Position numbers and translations under genes: made by a program. The notes beneath the pieces were generated by a model. It made no database searches. It saw only the letters and a program-made list of their open reading frames with translations, and was not told the DNA's origin. This document shows positions 45,107 to 53,800 of a stretch of 64,000 bases of DNA, piece after piece (within the stretch, counting starts at the first letter, position 1; each line of letters opens with the position of its first letter). Source of the DNA: Lewinellaceae bacterium (GTDB taxonomy: Bacteria; Bacteroidota; Bacteroidia; Chitinophagales; Saprospiraceae); the NCBI GenBank assembly GCA_020636095.1, contig JACJYN010000005.1:648035-712034 (forward strand), written 5' to 3'.

Positions 45107-45436
45107 CTACGGCAACTGCTTTTTCAGTTCTTTCAGGCTCTGTCGATCGTGATACATACGTACCACAATGACTTGCTGAGCCTGCTCTTCTTCGACGTGG
45201 TAGATAATCTTCACTTTGAACTTATTCGGTACATAACGGTAAGTAAGCCCGGAAGCTTCGGAAACCAACAATGTGGGGTGGCGGTTTGGCAGTTTGACTA
45301 AGGAGCGCACTAGTTTCAATACTTCGGTACGAACGTATTTTGCTTTTGCATCAGAGTCAGCCCGGCGGATGTAGCCAATGATTTCCTTGAGGTTCTGCCT
45401 TGCCTCTTCAGAGATGGCTACCTGATACGTTTTCAC
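45107..45436 (-). CDS. RelE/ParE-type toxin
   Basis: 109 aa: MKTYQVAISEEARQNLKEII, IRRADSDAKAKYVRTEVLKLVRSLVKLPNRHP, YRYVPNKFKVKIIYHVEE and VVRMYHDRQSLKELKK give the RelE/ParE fold (beta1, two helices, C-terminal sheet). These toxins cleave ribosome-bound mRNA or poison gyrase; the subtype is not clear. The start is GTG at 45436, overlapping the antitoxin stop by 3 nt, the usual toxin-antitoxin coupling. The gene lies inside the Rhs region. Confidence 0.8.
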   Translation of the reverse strand: MKTYQVAISEEARQNLKEIIGYIRRADSDAKAKYVRTEVLKLVRSLVKLPNRHPTLLVSEASGLTYRYVPNKFKVKIIYHVEEEQAQQVIVVRMYHDRQSLKELKKQLP

Positions 45437-45698
45437 CAGTTTTCGGATTCGGCTTCTAACTCTTCTAATGTAATAAAGCCACCTTCTTTCACCCGAGCAA
45501 CAATGGCATCGAACTTCTCGGCGAGCCCTTCCTGTAGACAGGTTCGTGCGTGTCCGTACGATACCCTATAATCTCTTTTTCCTGTTCTTCAACGTAGGTT
45601 CCCAACATGGAATGGACCACTTTGAGAAAGCTTTCATCCTGTACTTTTTCCAGATAGGACTGAATCTCGGCTCTGATCTGGACAGCATTCATGATCAT
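45433..45698 (-). pseudogene. Antitoxin of the RelE/ParE pair, frameshifted
   Basis: Begins MIMNAVQIRAEIQSYLEKVQ (ATG 45698, or 45692). The N-terminal helix matches the antitoxins at 54377 and, more distantly, 49177. Near 45535-45545 the frame breaks: after EPVY it should continue GLAEKFDAIVARVKEGGFITLEELEAESENW to a stop that overlaps the toxin start. Likely a functional antitoxin with a one-base sequence error, or a recent mutation. Confidence 0.6.
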
Positions 45699-45740
45699 TA
45701 GTTTTTGTAAACATAAAGATAACGGTTTTATCATGAAAAA

Positions 45741-45885
45741 GGTTGCTGTTTCGGATAGTATTTGTCGATGGTTTGGGGTTATTCCGGCGGTACTTCTCCG
45801 TAGCGCCGGGCTTTCGGATTTTGCTTTGTTTTGTAGGGCGGAAGCCCTGGGCTTTGGGGCGTTTTGCGACGATACGTCGTTATGA
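45741..45885 (-). pseudogene. Remnant of a tyrosine recombinase C-terminus
   Basis: Reverse-strand reading gives KPGATEKYRRNNPK and DKYYPK-like residues, matching the C-terminal end (ATEKYRQ-like, IDKYHPQ) of the longer recombinase remnant at 49205-49763. It sits directly upstream of the antitoxin in the same orientation, as at the 49-kb locus. Confidence 0.5.
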
Positions 45886-45901
45886 ACAAAGTACCTGTGA
45901 A

Positions 45902-46363
45902 CTAATCAGGACTAACCCCTAACTCCAAAAGCTTTTTGGTTAATTTATCAATTTTTTCTTTATCCCAAATCAGCAAGCTAGGTGATATTCGGAATATTAA
46001 ACCGCCATCTTTATTGAAAACTTTTAATATCCGGTATCTTGTTGCTCGGCTGACTTGTTCTTCTCTATACTGTATCTGCATTTCATCAATACTCACATTA
46101 TTTATCTCCTTTTTTCCAAAACAGCATATTGACGATATTTCTACTTCTTTATTGATCTCATTCACCTTGACATACTCTCAACTCTTTTTATAAAAAGTAC
46201 AAAAAAGGATTGAAAGGTCAAAAATCCCCAAAGTCACTAAATAGAGAAAAAAGTCATACCGGTCAAAAATGAATGCAATAAAGATGGTAAAGGCATTCAC
46301 CACCATGAAGAAGCGCCAAAAGCTACTCATTGAACTTGAGAACAAGTTTTCACTATTGTCCAT
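45902..46363 (-). pseudogene. Putative Rhs immunity gene with an in-frame TGA
   Basis: Two pieces lie in the same reading frame. The first (46178-46363) has two membrane segments (FFMVVNAFTIFIAFIF, LYLVTLGIFDLSILF). The second (45902-46165) has KVNEINKEVEIS, then SRATRYRILKVFNKDGG and DKEKIDKLTKKLLELGV, like a membrane-anchored PH-like immunity protein. Only one TGA (after FYKKS) separates them, so a nonsense mutation is the simple explanation, not a frameshift. The gene follows the Rhs tip at 46327 with a 37-bp overlap. Confidence 0.55.
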
Positions 46364-47335
46364 TGATAAACCTTTTTATTTCCATCACTTCTTTTCAGAG
46401 AGCATTTCCCTTTTCCTCTTTCTCTATAAACTTCTGCTGCCTCTATCACTCCTTTTGTATCATTGAATGCATCATAGGACTGCGCAGCTTGTGTCATACC
46501 TTCTTTAATGTTACCTTTTGATAAAGATTTAACCGCCTGAGCTGCATCTTTGGCCCCACCAAGAATATTTCCTCCAGTAAGGATTCCAGGAGTAAATTGG
46601 CCTATGGCATCTGCAAGTTGTACTGCTTCGGAAGATCCTCCGGCTTGCGCTGTGACAAGTCCAGGTATACTTCCTGTATTATGCAGATTTGAATTAGGGT
46701 CTGCATCCCCAAAGAAACCATCTACTATTTGAGCCGCTCCAATACTTACTTCTCCTAAAGTGAATGGAATTGCAACTCCAGAGGCTCCTCCTGATTCTAG
46801 AGCAAGGGCAACAGCTCCAAGTGTACCCAGAACACCAAATACCACATTGCCTGTCCCTTTTGTAACCAACTGTGCCCTTTTTTGCGTTTCTCCCGTTGCT
46901 TTTATAGCATCATACTTCTCTTTAACTGGAGCAAATACATTCTCTACTCGATTCAGAATTTCTCCGACTACATAAGGAACTCCCTGAAGCCCATGCAAGT
47001 CAATATTCCCCACCGGGTCATTGCTCGCATAATTATAAACCGACAAATGCGGAAACTCCTCCGCGATCGGGTCCACCCCCGTAAACCTCCCCACCGCCGG
47101 GCCGTACCACCGCGCCCCGTACTCGTAGAGGTTGATCTCGTAGTCGGCATTCAGCTCCTTGCCATTATACAAATACTTATTCTTCCCGAAGCTACGTCCG
47201 GGACTTCCGCTCTTTGACCGCCATAGCCTCTGGCGACGGCGGTGCGCTACAGCTGGCGCCACCGTCTCGTACCCCGCCTTCGCCCTTAGGGGCTATGGCG
47301 GACGAAGCACGGCCCCAGGTGGTTCATGCCAAATG
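46327..47335 (-). pseudogene. Truncated Rhs cassette with glycine-zipper-like tip
   Basis: The core end KYLYNGKELNADYEINLYEYGARWYGPAVGRFTGVDP leads to YNYASNDPVGNIDLHGLQG, then a variable tip of ~220 aa with hydrophobic glycine-rich stretches (GTGNVVFGVLGTLGAVAL, GGASGVAIPF). The tip has no recognised catalytic motif; membrane action is possible. Upstream, inserted short elements (about 47184-47312) break the core before GKNKYLYN. No signal for independent translation, so probably a silent cassette donated by recombination to a full-length Rhs gene. Confidence 0.7.
47184..47312. repeat. Short palindromic insertions in the Rhs core
   Basis: Contains CGGGACTTCCGCTCTTTGACC with CCATAGCCTCTGGCGACGG (also at 51755, 56188 and 61890) and CCTTCGCCCTTAGGGGCTA with TGGCGGACGAAGC (also at 56112). 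Intact cores run straight from the TACTTGTTCT to the GGCGCCACCGTCTCG block. Confidence 0.6.
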
Positions 47336-47475
47336 GGGTAGTCCCCGATAGGCATCGGGGGTATTATTGTAATAATATTGGTGTGAAATTTGAGGTTACA
47401 ATAGTACTATCATTATATACGTTGATAACAATCCATTGAACAATGGGATAGGTTTTAGACACACTAGACTTAAGG

Positions 47476-47736
47476 CTATCCCTGATGAACTTTCATCACA
47501 TCGAAAGAAAAGTTATCATATGCATGTCCGCCGATCACTAATTGTTCTCTATCTAATACAAATTCTTCATGCTTACCTTCATATTCAATAATTACTGTTT
47601 CCGAACTGTCACTAAATACTCTTTCATCTTGTATGAAAAAAGACAATGTTACCCCTTCTATAGAATAGTAATACACCTCAAAAAAACAAAAAAAGGCAAT
47701 ATGATTGCTAAAATTAACTTTAGTGTTTTTTTTCAT
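47476..47736 (-). CDS. Small protein, candidate immunity factor for the metzincin tip
   Basis: 86 aa: MKKNTKVNFSNHIAFF, then EYEGKHEEFVLDREQLVIGGHAYDNFSFDVMKVHQG. No known family. It lies 139 bp downstream of the metzincin tip fragment, on the same strand, at the position of an immunity gene. The ATG at 47736 follows an AT-rich gap. Confidence 0.45.
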   Translation of the reverse strand: MKKNTKVNFSNHIAFFCFFEVYYYSIEGVTLSFFIQDERVFSDSSETVIIEYEGKHEEFVLDREQLVIGGHAYDNFSFDVMKVHQG

Positions 47737-47875
47737 GTCCTTTAGTTCATTTTTTCAAACAGCTTAAATACAGATATATGCTTTATCTGTAGCCATTTAA
47801 ACCCATAACCTCAGCTTTTTAGAATGCTGTAAGTGTAAAGCTCAAAAAGAGTTTTGTCTTAAACTACATGTATTT

Positions 47876-48132
47876 TCAATCTTCATCTTTGAACAACTCC
47901 TTTACAAATCTAAAAGGATATAAAGCCATTCCATATTGCCTGTTATTACCATGATTCAGACGCGCAGAAAGAAAGGTTGGAGATATTAAAGACTTTTGAA
48001 TAGTCAATAGTTGCGTGGAGTTAATATCATTACCTCTTTTATATGATTGACCTTGTGCCATAAGATTACTTGTATCATGATTACGATGTCCAAGTCCTAA
48101 AAGATGTCCCATTTCATGAGCAGAAGTCCTAG
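47876..48132 (-). pseudogene. Rhs metzincin tip, N-terminal part lost at a MITE
   Basis: Reads RTSAHEMGHLLGLGHRNH, a perfect HExxHxxGxxH zinc motif of the metzincins, then SNLMAQGQS and a C-terminal helix FVKELFKDED. The open frame to 48172 uses MITE sequence and is not original. The MITE at 48133-48290 lies directly before the motif, and what lies beyond it is a different gene (ParE toxin), so the rest of the toxin is gone. Confidence 0.75.
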
Positions 48133-48290
48133 GAGCCAGCCGGAGAAGTATTTGATGGACGGCGAACGACAAATATTGTTCTGCACTTCGTTGCTTTTCA
48201 GTCGCGTAGCGCCACTATGCTCCTTCATCGCGCCTCGTTCAGAATAATATTTGCTTGTTCTCGCCTCACCAACACTTCTCCGACAGGCTC
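48133..48290. mobile_element. MITE, 158 bp, CTAG target duplication
   Basis: CTAG at 48129-48132 and 48291-48294 flank a foldback element with ends GAGCCAGCCGGAGAAGT and (reverse complement) GAGCCTGTCGGAGAAGT. An internal stem AAATATTGTTCTG / CAGAATAATATTT surrounds a core that is similar to the cores of the elements at 49890 and 50052. Confidence 0.7.
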
Positions 48291-48411
48291 CTAGGGGCTA
48301 TTTTAGCGGGCGCCCGTTGCGGCTGCCTTTGCGGGCTGCCGGGCAGGGAGTGGAGCAGCTCCCGAACACCTTTTTACTGCGTGGGGGCTGGGTTTGCGCG
48401 GTGCATTCCAT

Positions 48412-48877
48412 TCAGGGTTTCATTTTATCTGTATCCTGACGAGTATCAAAGATGTCTGTGATAATGATAAACGGCTTAGCGATCAAGTAAATAATCTTGT
48501 ACAGTGTCCCTACTAGCAAGGAGCGATGCCCCTTTCCTAGTTCACGTAAGTTATCTTCTTCGTACTCTAGTTCAGGATAGCCTTCCAGTTCATTGGCACG
48601 GTACTAAGAGTATGTTTGAGGTACCGGGTTTGATGGCGAGAAGAGTCAATTATTTGATGAGATGAGGCGTTTTTGCAGTTCGTACCTGAAAGGTACGGAC
48701 AAAAGAAGCAACGAAATATCATCAAATAAGTACTTTCGTAGCCCAAAGATTACCTCAAACATACTCTAATATCTGCCTGGTAATGCGGCGCCCCTTTTCA
48801 GGGTTTCCTGTATCATTATGGTAGTCTGATATTTGTGTAAGCCGCCGAAGAGCATTTGAGGTAAAGCGCAACTTCAT
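48412..48877 (-). pseudogene. RelE/ParE toxin split by a MITE
   Basis: The part before the element reads MKLRFTSNALRRLTQISDY ... GRRITRQI (48770-48877). The part after it reads RANELEGYPELEYEEDNL, LRELGKGHRSLLVGTLYKI and IIITDIFDTRQD (48412-48600). Together they form a RelE/ParE-type toxin. The 159-bp MITE at 48608-48766 sits in between. The two parts are off by one base, so even exact excision would need a further base. The toxin is inactive as written. Confidence 0.75.
48608..48766. mobile_element. MITE in the ParE toxin, 159 bp, TAA target duplication
   Basis: GAGTATGTTTGAGGTA at the left end is the exact complement of TACCTCAAACATACTC at the right end. TAA (48605-48607 and 48767-48769) flanks it. 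Its body (GGGTTTGATGGCGAGAAGAG, GTACCTGAAAGGTACGGAC) is nearly the same as that of the element at 60029-60190 in the reverse direction. Confidence 0.8.
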
Positions 48878-49177
48878 AAGCCTAACTTCTGCTCTACTTC
48901 TTCGATATCATGTAAACAGTACCTGCTTCGATATCTTCCTGAGAGGCTAAAGCTCTGGCTACCAACTCTTCTTTCGTCATTGGCTTTAAGCCCCTTCATA
49001 CGAGGCTATCCTTTGCTCTTTGCTCTCTTCCAGGTGCTCATGCGCATAAGCTTCTGTCATAGCATGAAGGATTCTCAGGAAGCTTTCATCTGCCTGCTCG
49101 ATACGAAGGTGTAAAATCTCTTTGATTTGTTCTGCGCCCATGAACACTTGTGTTTGATTGGTTACTTGTACATTCAT
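48878..49177 (-). pseudogene. Antitoxin of the MITE-split toxin, frameshifted
   Basis: MNVQVTNQTQVFMGAEQI and EQADESFLRILHAMTEAYAHEH, then after two one-base losses (GGGG near 48995, TTT near 48925) KPMTKEELVARALASQED and DIEEVEQKLGL. The stop overlaps or abuts the toxin start at 48877. Its N-terminal helical half resembles the antitoxins at 45698 and 54377 (ESFLKVVHSML). Confidence 0.65.
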
Positions 49178-49204
49178 AAAGATAACGGTTTTATCATCAA
49201 AAAT

Positions 49205-49763
49205 GGTTTCTATTGCGGATGATATTTATCGATTACTGCCTTGAGTACTCTCCAGGTTGTCCCTGGCGGTACTTTCCTCCGTAGCGCTGGCTTGCGGTGG
49301 TAATGGCGAAGGCACCGCGCCTGGCGCAAGCCCTGCCCGCTCTTGAGTATACCAGCCAGCACGCTCTGGCGGATGGTAGTCGGAGTTAGGCGCTTGGTGG
49401 GGAACTTTACCGGAAGGTTTCCACCAGGTAGTGGATGCCTTCGCCGCGCTCCGGGGTGCCGCGGCTGGTGAGTATCAGTACTGGGGTAGGCTCTTTGAGC
49501 AACTTGTACCGGGCTTCTTTCAGATAGCGGTACAGCCACAGGCTCTGCTGTCCCTGCAAGGGCAGCCGGCGCGCATTGGCTTTGGCGGAAGCCCTGATGT
49601 AGATGCTGCCTTTTCCAGGTTCACATCTTCAACAGTAAGCCCAACCACCTCTTTAAGCGCCAGGTATGGTACACCAACAAGCTCATCGTTACTTTATTTC
49701 GGATGCCGAGCAGGGCATAACGCTCTTTGCGCTCCAGCAACAGCTCCAGCTCCCTGGCCATAG
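49205..49763 (-). pseudogene. Tyrosine recombinase remnant (XerC/D-like)
   Basis: Stitched frames read MARELELLLERKERYALLG, VEDVNLEK, GQQSLWLYRYLKEARYKLL, GTPERGEGIHYLVETFR, TPTTIRQSVLAGILKSGQGL and IDKYHPQ. This matches the catalytic domain of Bacteroidota tyrosine recombinases encoded in integrative elements (QSV-ANLLK, FAGHKYPSATERY). The Arg-His-x-x-Arg-His/Trp-Tyr region is broken by indels, so it is inactive. It directly precedes the antitoxin at 49177 on the same strand. Confidence 0.7.
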
Positions 49764-49889
49764 TGGCTTCAACTCAAGAGCCAGGGTAGCCAGGGCAGGT
49801 AGCTTCGCATTAGAAGGGGCATAGCTTGATAACATTCCTACTGCTCTTATAGGGGTAGACCTCGCCACTTTGAAATGTGTGTGAGCTAA

Positions 49890-50048
49890 GAGTACCCGGC
49901 GAAGAATAACTTCCCCATTTGATACGGCTATTTTTCCGCTATACTTCGTTGTTCGTTGGTCACGTAGCCCCGCTATGCTTCCTCCTCACGCCTCGTCTAG
50001 CAAAAAAATAGCTCGCCTGAAACGGGGAACTTATTTTTCTCCGGCCCC
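49890..50048. mobile_element. MITE, 159 bp, TAA target duplication
   Basis: GAGTACCCGGCGAAGAATAAC at the left, and GGGGCCGGAGAAAAATAAG as the reverse complement of the right end. Flanked by TAA (49887-49889, 50049-50051). Similar ends to 44156-44277 but a longer hairpin core (GGCTATTTTTCCGC ... AAAAAATAGC). Confidence 0.7.
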
Positions 50049-50051
50049 TAA

Positions 50052-50212
50052 GTACTCTGTAAAATAAGTAGCTTCCAGTTTTGGCAGTGCCTTTTGATGA
50101 AATACTGCGTTGCTCGATCAGTCAGGTAGCTAAGGCTATCTTCCTTCCTCGCGCCTTGTCTTCCATCAAAATTCCCATCCCAAAACAAGCAAGAACTTAA
50201 TTTACAGAGTAC
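50052..50212. mobile_element. MITE, 161 bp, adjacent to the previous one
   Basis: GTACTCTGTAAAATAAGT at the left against GTACTCTGTAAATTAAGT (reverse complement of the right). TAA at 50049-50051 is shared with the neighbouring element, and TAA at 50213-50215 is on the other side. The core (CGTTGCTCG, TAGCTAAGGCTA, CGCGCCTTGTCTTCC) resembles that of 48133-48290. Confidence 0.7.
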
Positions 50213-50331
50213 TAAGCTTGCTGCGAGCCGTGCATTTTTTAATCTTAGAGGCAAGTGGAGATACAACGTGAGAGGTTGAAATAGCCAGCCTCGTTAATGG
50301 CAGCCTTTTGCCTTTATTAGTTCCAACAAGT

Positions 50332-50923
50332 CTATAAAAACACTATATCTAAAAAGTGAAATGTCTGAGTAGCCTTGAAGGACTTAAAGGTGTTATCCTC
50401 TATTTCAGCAACAACCATATAATCCTCACTTTTTGTTTCCCTTACGTTAAAAAAGGTGGTCTGCTTCTCTTTTGATGAAATCATTTCCTTCAGTTTTTCC
50501 AACAAATTCCGCTTTGCTGGCTCCTGAATTGTCTTCATAATAATATACGAAATGTTCTTCTGAAGTATTAATCAAAGTAATGAACCAGAGAGAGTAAGCA
50601 TCAGTTGAATAATAACACCTGATTATACTTATCCTATCCAATGAATCAGGACTAATCGGCAGGGCAATCTTATTTAGGATCCTTTTCAATAGGTGAATAA
50701 AACTATTCGAATACGCAAATTCAAAATCATCATCTGTTAAAAACTGATATCTTTTTCTCTATAGTGTCTTGAGAAACAGCAGTTTTGATCTTTTCAAAAC
50801 TAACTGACAGGCTATCATAATTTAGATTTAGCTGATTTTGCGCTGCTAATGGCGCTGCTATTCTTAGAAAAAACAACCCATAGAAAAAACAAGGCGTTTA
50901 TAGTACTTGCTATTTGGATTCAT
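50332..50923 (-). pseudogene. Immunity gene of the M91-like tip, several indels
   Basis: ATG at 50923 overlaps the toxin stop (ATGA). Stitched frames give MNPNSKYYKRLVFS, AAPLAAQNQLNLNYDSLSVS, then QFLTDDDFEFAYSNSFIHLL, SLWFITLINTSEEHFVYYYED and KTIQEPAKRNLLEKLKEMIS to FLDIVFL. No family recognised. It has at least three frame changes near T- and A-runs (about 50855, 50775, 50545). The N-terminus looks like a signal peptide, so the product may act in the periplasm. Confidence 0.5.
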
Positions 50924-51850
50924 GAAACAGAGGTTTTAGCAAGGATTTGGCTAGTATGAGAAAATGAAAAGGTATCTGGTAAAGCCCTAGCCTTAATGTT
51001 ATGCTCATTACGTAATTTATTCTCAAAACTCTTGTATTGAACTCCCTAACCTTGAACTTAGTCTGTACAGTTTTGGTATCAAAATCAGACATTGGCGGAA
51101 GGGTTGATCTGGTAAATTGATTTTTCACAAAATCACGAGCGTGGTTAAGCTCATGCCCTAGTGTTATAAATGCTCCATTGTCAATACCCCTACTGCCATC
51201 CGCATTAACTGTATTAGGGCTCTCTCCTTGATAATATACATTTGCACTATATTCTTGCCCCTCAGACGGTTCACCATTAATTTCTTTTCCAGTAGTTGGA
51301 TTTGCCGCAAAAGTCCCGTTAGTCCTTGATGGATCCTGTCTTATGGTAGTAGTAGTGTTATCTGTTATAAGGGCTGCAACCAACGCCGTTCCTTCAGTGA
51401 GGTCTTTACCTGGATTAGCTGTTCCTGCTTCCACTATTACCACTTCACCCTTGACAATATCTAACCGGTCATTTGTCAACTTTTGGAGGTCATATAAAAT
51501 CTCCTTTTCTTTCACCTCGTTACCATCAGCATCAATAATAATGTTATCAACACTCCTCCCATCAGGATCAATAAATCGAATGGGGTTTCCTAATGCATAG
51601 TTATAAGGCGACCAGGGATAGTACTCCTCCGCCAGCGGATCCACCGCCGTCCACCTCCCAACAGCCCCATCATACCACCTGGCCCCATAATCCATGAGGT
51701 TGATCTCATAATCCCCATTCAGCTCCTTGCCATTATACAGGTACTTACTCTTCCCGAAGCTACGTCCGGGACTTCCGCTCTTTGACCGCCATAGCCTCTG
51801 GCGACGGCGGTGCGCTACAGCTGGCGCCACCGTCTCGTACCCCGCCTTCG
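50920..51850 (-). pseudogene. Rhs cassette with M91-like metallopeptidase tip
   Basis: The core end is KYLYNGKELNGDYEINLMDYGARWYDGAVGRWTAVDP, YNYALGNPIRFIDPDG. The tip has FITLGHELNHARDFVKNQF (HExxH zinc site) and, after one missing T near 51025, EFNTRVFENKLRNEHNIKAR, the late acidic/Asn-rich helix of NleD/M91-like Rhs toxins. With that base the ORF ends at 50920 and overlaps the immunity ATG, which supports the correction. A short insertion precedes the core (51755-51835). Confidence 0.7.
51755..51835. repeat. Palindromic insertion in Rhs core (copy 2 of the 47184 type)
   Basis: Same ACTTCCGCTCTTTGACCGC ... GGCGACGGCGGTGCGC block as at 47184, 56188 and 61890, at the same core position. Confidence 0.6.
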
Positions 51851-52032
51851 CTCCCCGCCCGCTGTAGTTGATAACGAAAGCGGGAAGCTTCGGGCTCGGG
51901 CCGATACAGGCGGATATGCCTGGCCGAGGCGGCAGCCGGAAAGCGTCATATGCTTTGGGCTGTGTACGGGATACAGCCTGTGCTGTCTATACGGTATCGC
52001 ACCGAGCAGTACAGGTAGAACGGCAGCGGGAC
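51836..52032. other. Gene-free DNA between cassettes
   Basis: Contains GC-rich sequence without an ORF that I would support. It seems to be a degraded junction. Confidence 0.4.
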
Positions 52033-52329
52033 TTAATCCAGTTCATAACGCTTAAATACCCAAAAGTCTAGACGTTTCAGGTTATTGATATTATCAGAGG
52101 TTGTGACTGGAACTTCAACTGAAGAATTTACATATGGAAAATCAGCAATAATCTCTGCTGCCATTTCACTTATAAGCTCTAGTTCTTCTTCTGAAGGGGT
52201 ATTTTCAAAGAAGACAGTAATGAACAACTTATCATTTTTTACTCCTACCGTTATTGCCCTCATATTTGAGGTTATCATTCCTAAAGAAGCACGTTGAGCA
52301 GAAAGTAACAACTTATTTGAATTTTCCAT
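52033..52329 (-). CDS. Putative immunity protein for the Ntox50-type tip
   Basis: About 98 aa from MENSNKLLLSAQRASLGM; the in-frame codons to 52341 are less likely. The start is 12 bp after the toxin stop, a standard toxin-immunity arrangement. Motifs RASLGMITSNMRAITVG, FENTPSEEELELISEMAAEI and LDFWVFKRYE are those of a small immunity-type family that I recall near polymorphic toxins, though I cannot give its number. No signal peptide. Confidence 0.65.
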   Translation of the reverse strand: MENSNKLLLSAQRASLGMITSNMRAITVGVKNDKLFITVFFENTPSEEELELISEMAAEIIADFPYVNSSVEVPVTTSDNINNLKRLDFWVFKRYELD

Positions 52330-52341
52330 AATAAGTAACAT

Positions 52342-53580
52342 TTACTTGAGTGGCCGTGCAGGAACAATGTGAGCTCCTTTCTTGCCTGTATGAATTATCC
52401 CGGTGTTAGTCGGAACGGATTCGCCAGTTGATGGATCAATGTAGTCACCAATTTTTCTGCCAAAGTCCACCCGAACCTTACTTTCATTAATAACCTGAGA
52501 TGATTTCGTGTTTCCAGAATGGAAATCATCGAGCAATGATTGTGCATTTCAGTAAGAATGCTTTTTCCTTCTTGGTAATTATTATGGCCAGAAATATGTT
52601 TTCCTTGTTTGCCCTTATGAATAGTTATAGAAACATTGGCAGAAAAATCATCAACCGGCGAAGTTGCAAATTTTGGAGAAAAACTACCCTTGGGGGATTT
52701 GCTTCTCACCCCATCAGCCATAAGAGGAATTTCCGCTACCGTTGCTGCATTTTCCGCAAACCCACCTAAAGCTTCGGTTGTGTTTTGGTTTCCGTAATTC
52801 GCATCTACGGGCCCCAGTAATCCTTCATCATATTTGTGGTCAAAATCATACTCCTCTTGCTTGGCTTCATAGTCATAGTTCTCATAATTCAGGACATTTT
52901 TCCCAAACCAAGCAGCAACATCAACTATCATGTTGTAGGGAACTCCCTGAAGCCCATGCAAGTCAATATTCCTTACCGGGTCATTACTCGCATAATTATA
53001 AACCGACAAATGCGGAAACTCCTCCGCGATCGGGTCCACCCCCGTAAACCTCCCCACCGCCGGGCCGTACCACCGCGCCCCGTACTCGTAGAGGTTGATC
53101 TCGTAGTCGGCATTCAGCTCCTTGCCATTATACAGGTACTTGTTCTCCGGAGCTACCGTCTCGTACCACGGCCCCAGGTGGTTCATCCCGAACGGGTAGT
53201 AATGGCTTTCCTGAGTGATCTCCAGCTCATTCAGCGGCGTCGCCGGGTCGTCTTCTCCCAGGCCCACGATACCATTCTGGTTGAAGTCCGAGAACACCAG
53301 CCGAGTATTACCCAAATGATCCTGATGAAAATACTCCGCCCGGTACCTGGTGATCGTGCCACCTGTATACTCCGCCACCATGCGGCCGTCCGGCGCGTAG
53401 ATGGCCTCCAGTTTCCCGTCGTGGTACTCGATGCCCGAGGTATAGCTCGTCGTTCCGAACTCCCCGTAGCTTGAACCACTTGCGAGGCTTCGCCATTCGG
53501 CAGGACAGGCTATTTTTGAGCGCGTAGCAGCGCTACGGGCGTAAACCAGCCTCATTTGCCCGATCTGTTTAGCGGCAAAT
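52342..53580 (-). pseudogene. Rhs cassette with polymorphic toxin type 50 tip
   Basis: Core: GEFGTTSYTSGIEYHDGK, RAEYFHQDHLGNTRLVFSD, NKYLYNGKELNADYEINLYE, YNYASNDPVRNIDLHG. The tip has GKQGKHISGHNNYQEGKSIL, then after one missing A near 52545, QSLLDDFHSGNT, VRVDFGRKIGDYIDPSTGE and IIHTGKKGAHIVPARPLK, which matches toxin type 50 (a predicted RNase). In the core a foreign piece (53484-53542, ARSAATRSKIACPAEW) replaces the usual TGRKWFK. The 5' end of the core joins a repeated sequence at 53591. Confidence 0.75.
53484..53542. repeat. Inserted core block shared with 62314-62372
   Basis: GAGGCTTCGCCATTCGGCAG, then GACAGGCTATTTTTGAGCGC and TAGCAGCGCTACGGGCG. The same block forms the centre of the larger inverted-repeat element at 62256-62440. 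Confidence 0.6.
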
Positions 53581-53590
53581 TAAGGAAATT

Positions 53591-53756
53591 GGGGAGAATT
53601 GCTGGCATCTTCACTGCGGACAGGAGGCTTGCCTACCGCAAAAGGACGAGTTTATCCGGTCACGCTACCTCAGTCCGCGTGCGATGAGCCTCTTTTGCCT
53701 CTGGGGTTTCGGCGGATCGGTAACCCCGCAGCGAGCCAAGTGGGGTTGGTTTTGAT
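53591..53756. repeat. Repeat at the 5' side of a truncated Rhs core (copy 1)
   Basis: About 165 bp, clearly similar to 62513-62680 (GGAGAATTGCTGGCAT, GGACAGGAGGCTTGCC, CGGTCACGCT). Both copies start exactly where the Rhs core stops at NFLNL. No ORF seen. Confidence 0.6.
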
Positions 53757-53800
53757 GAAGAAGGGGGTAGGGCAACGGCGTGGTATGGCTTTTCTCAGGG

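Noticed and set aside
47876..48172. Complete small metalloprotease starting MSFAVHQI
   Set aside because: The first ~13 residues come from the MITE; the true protein is truncated.
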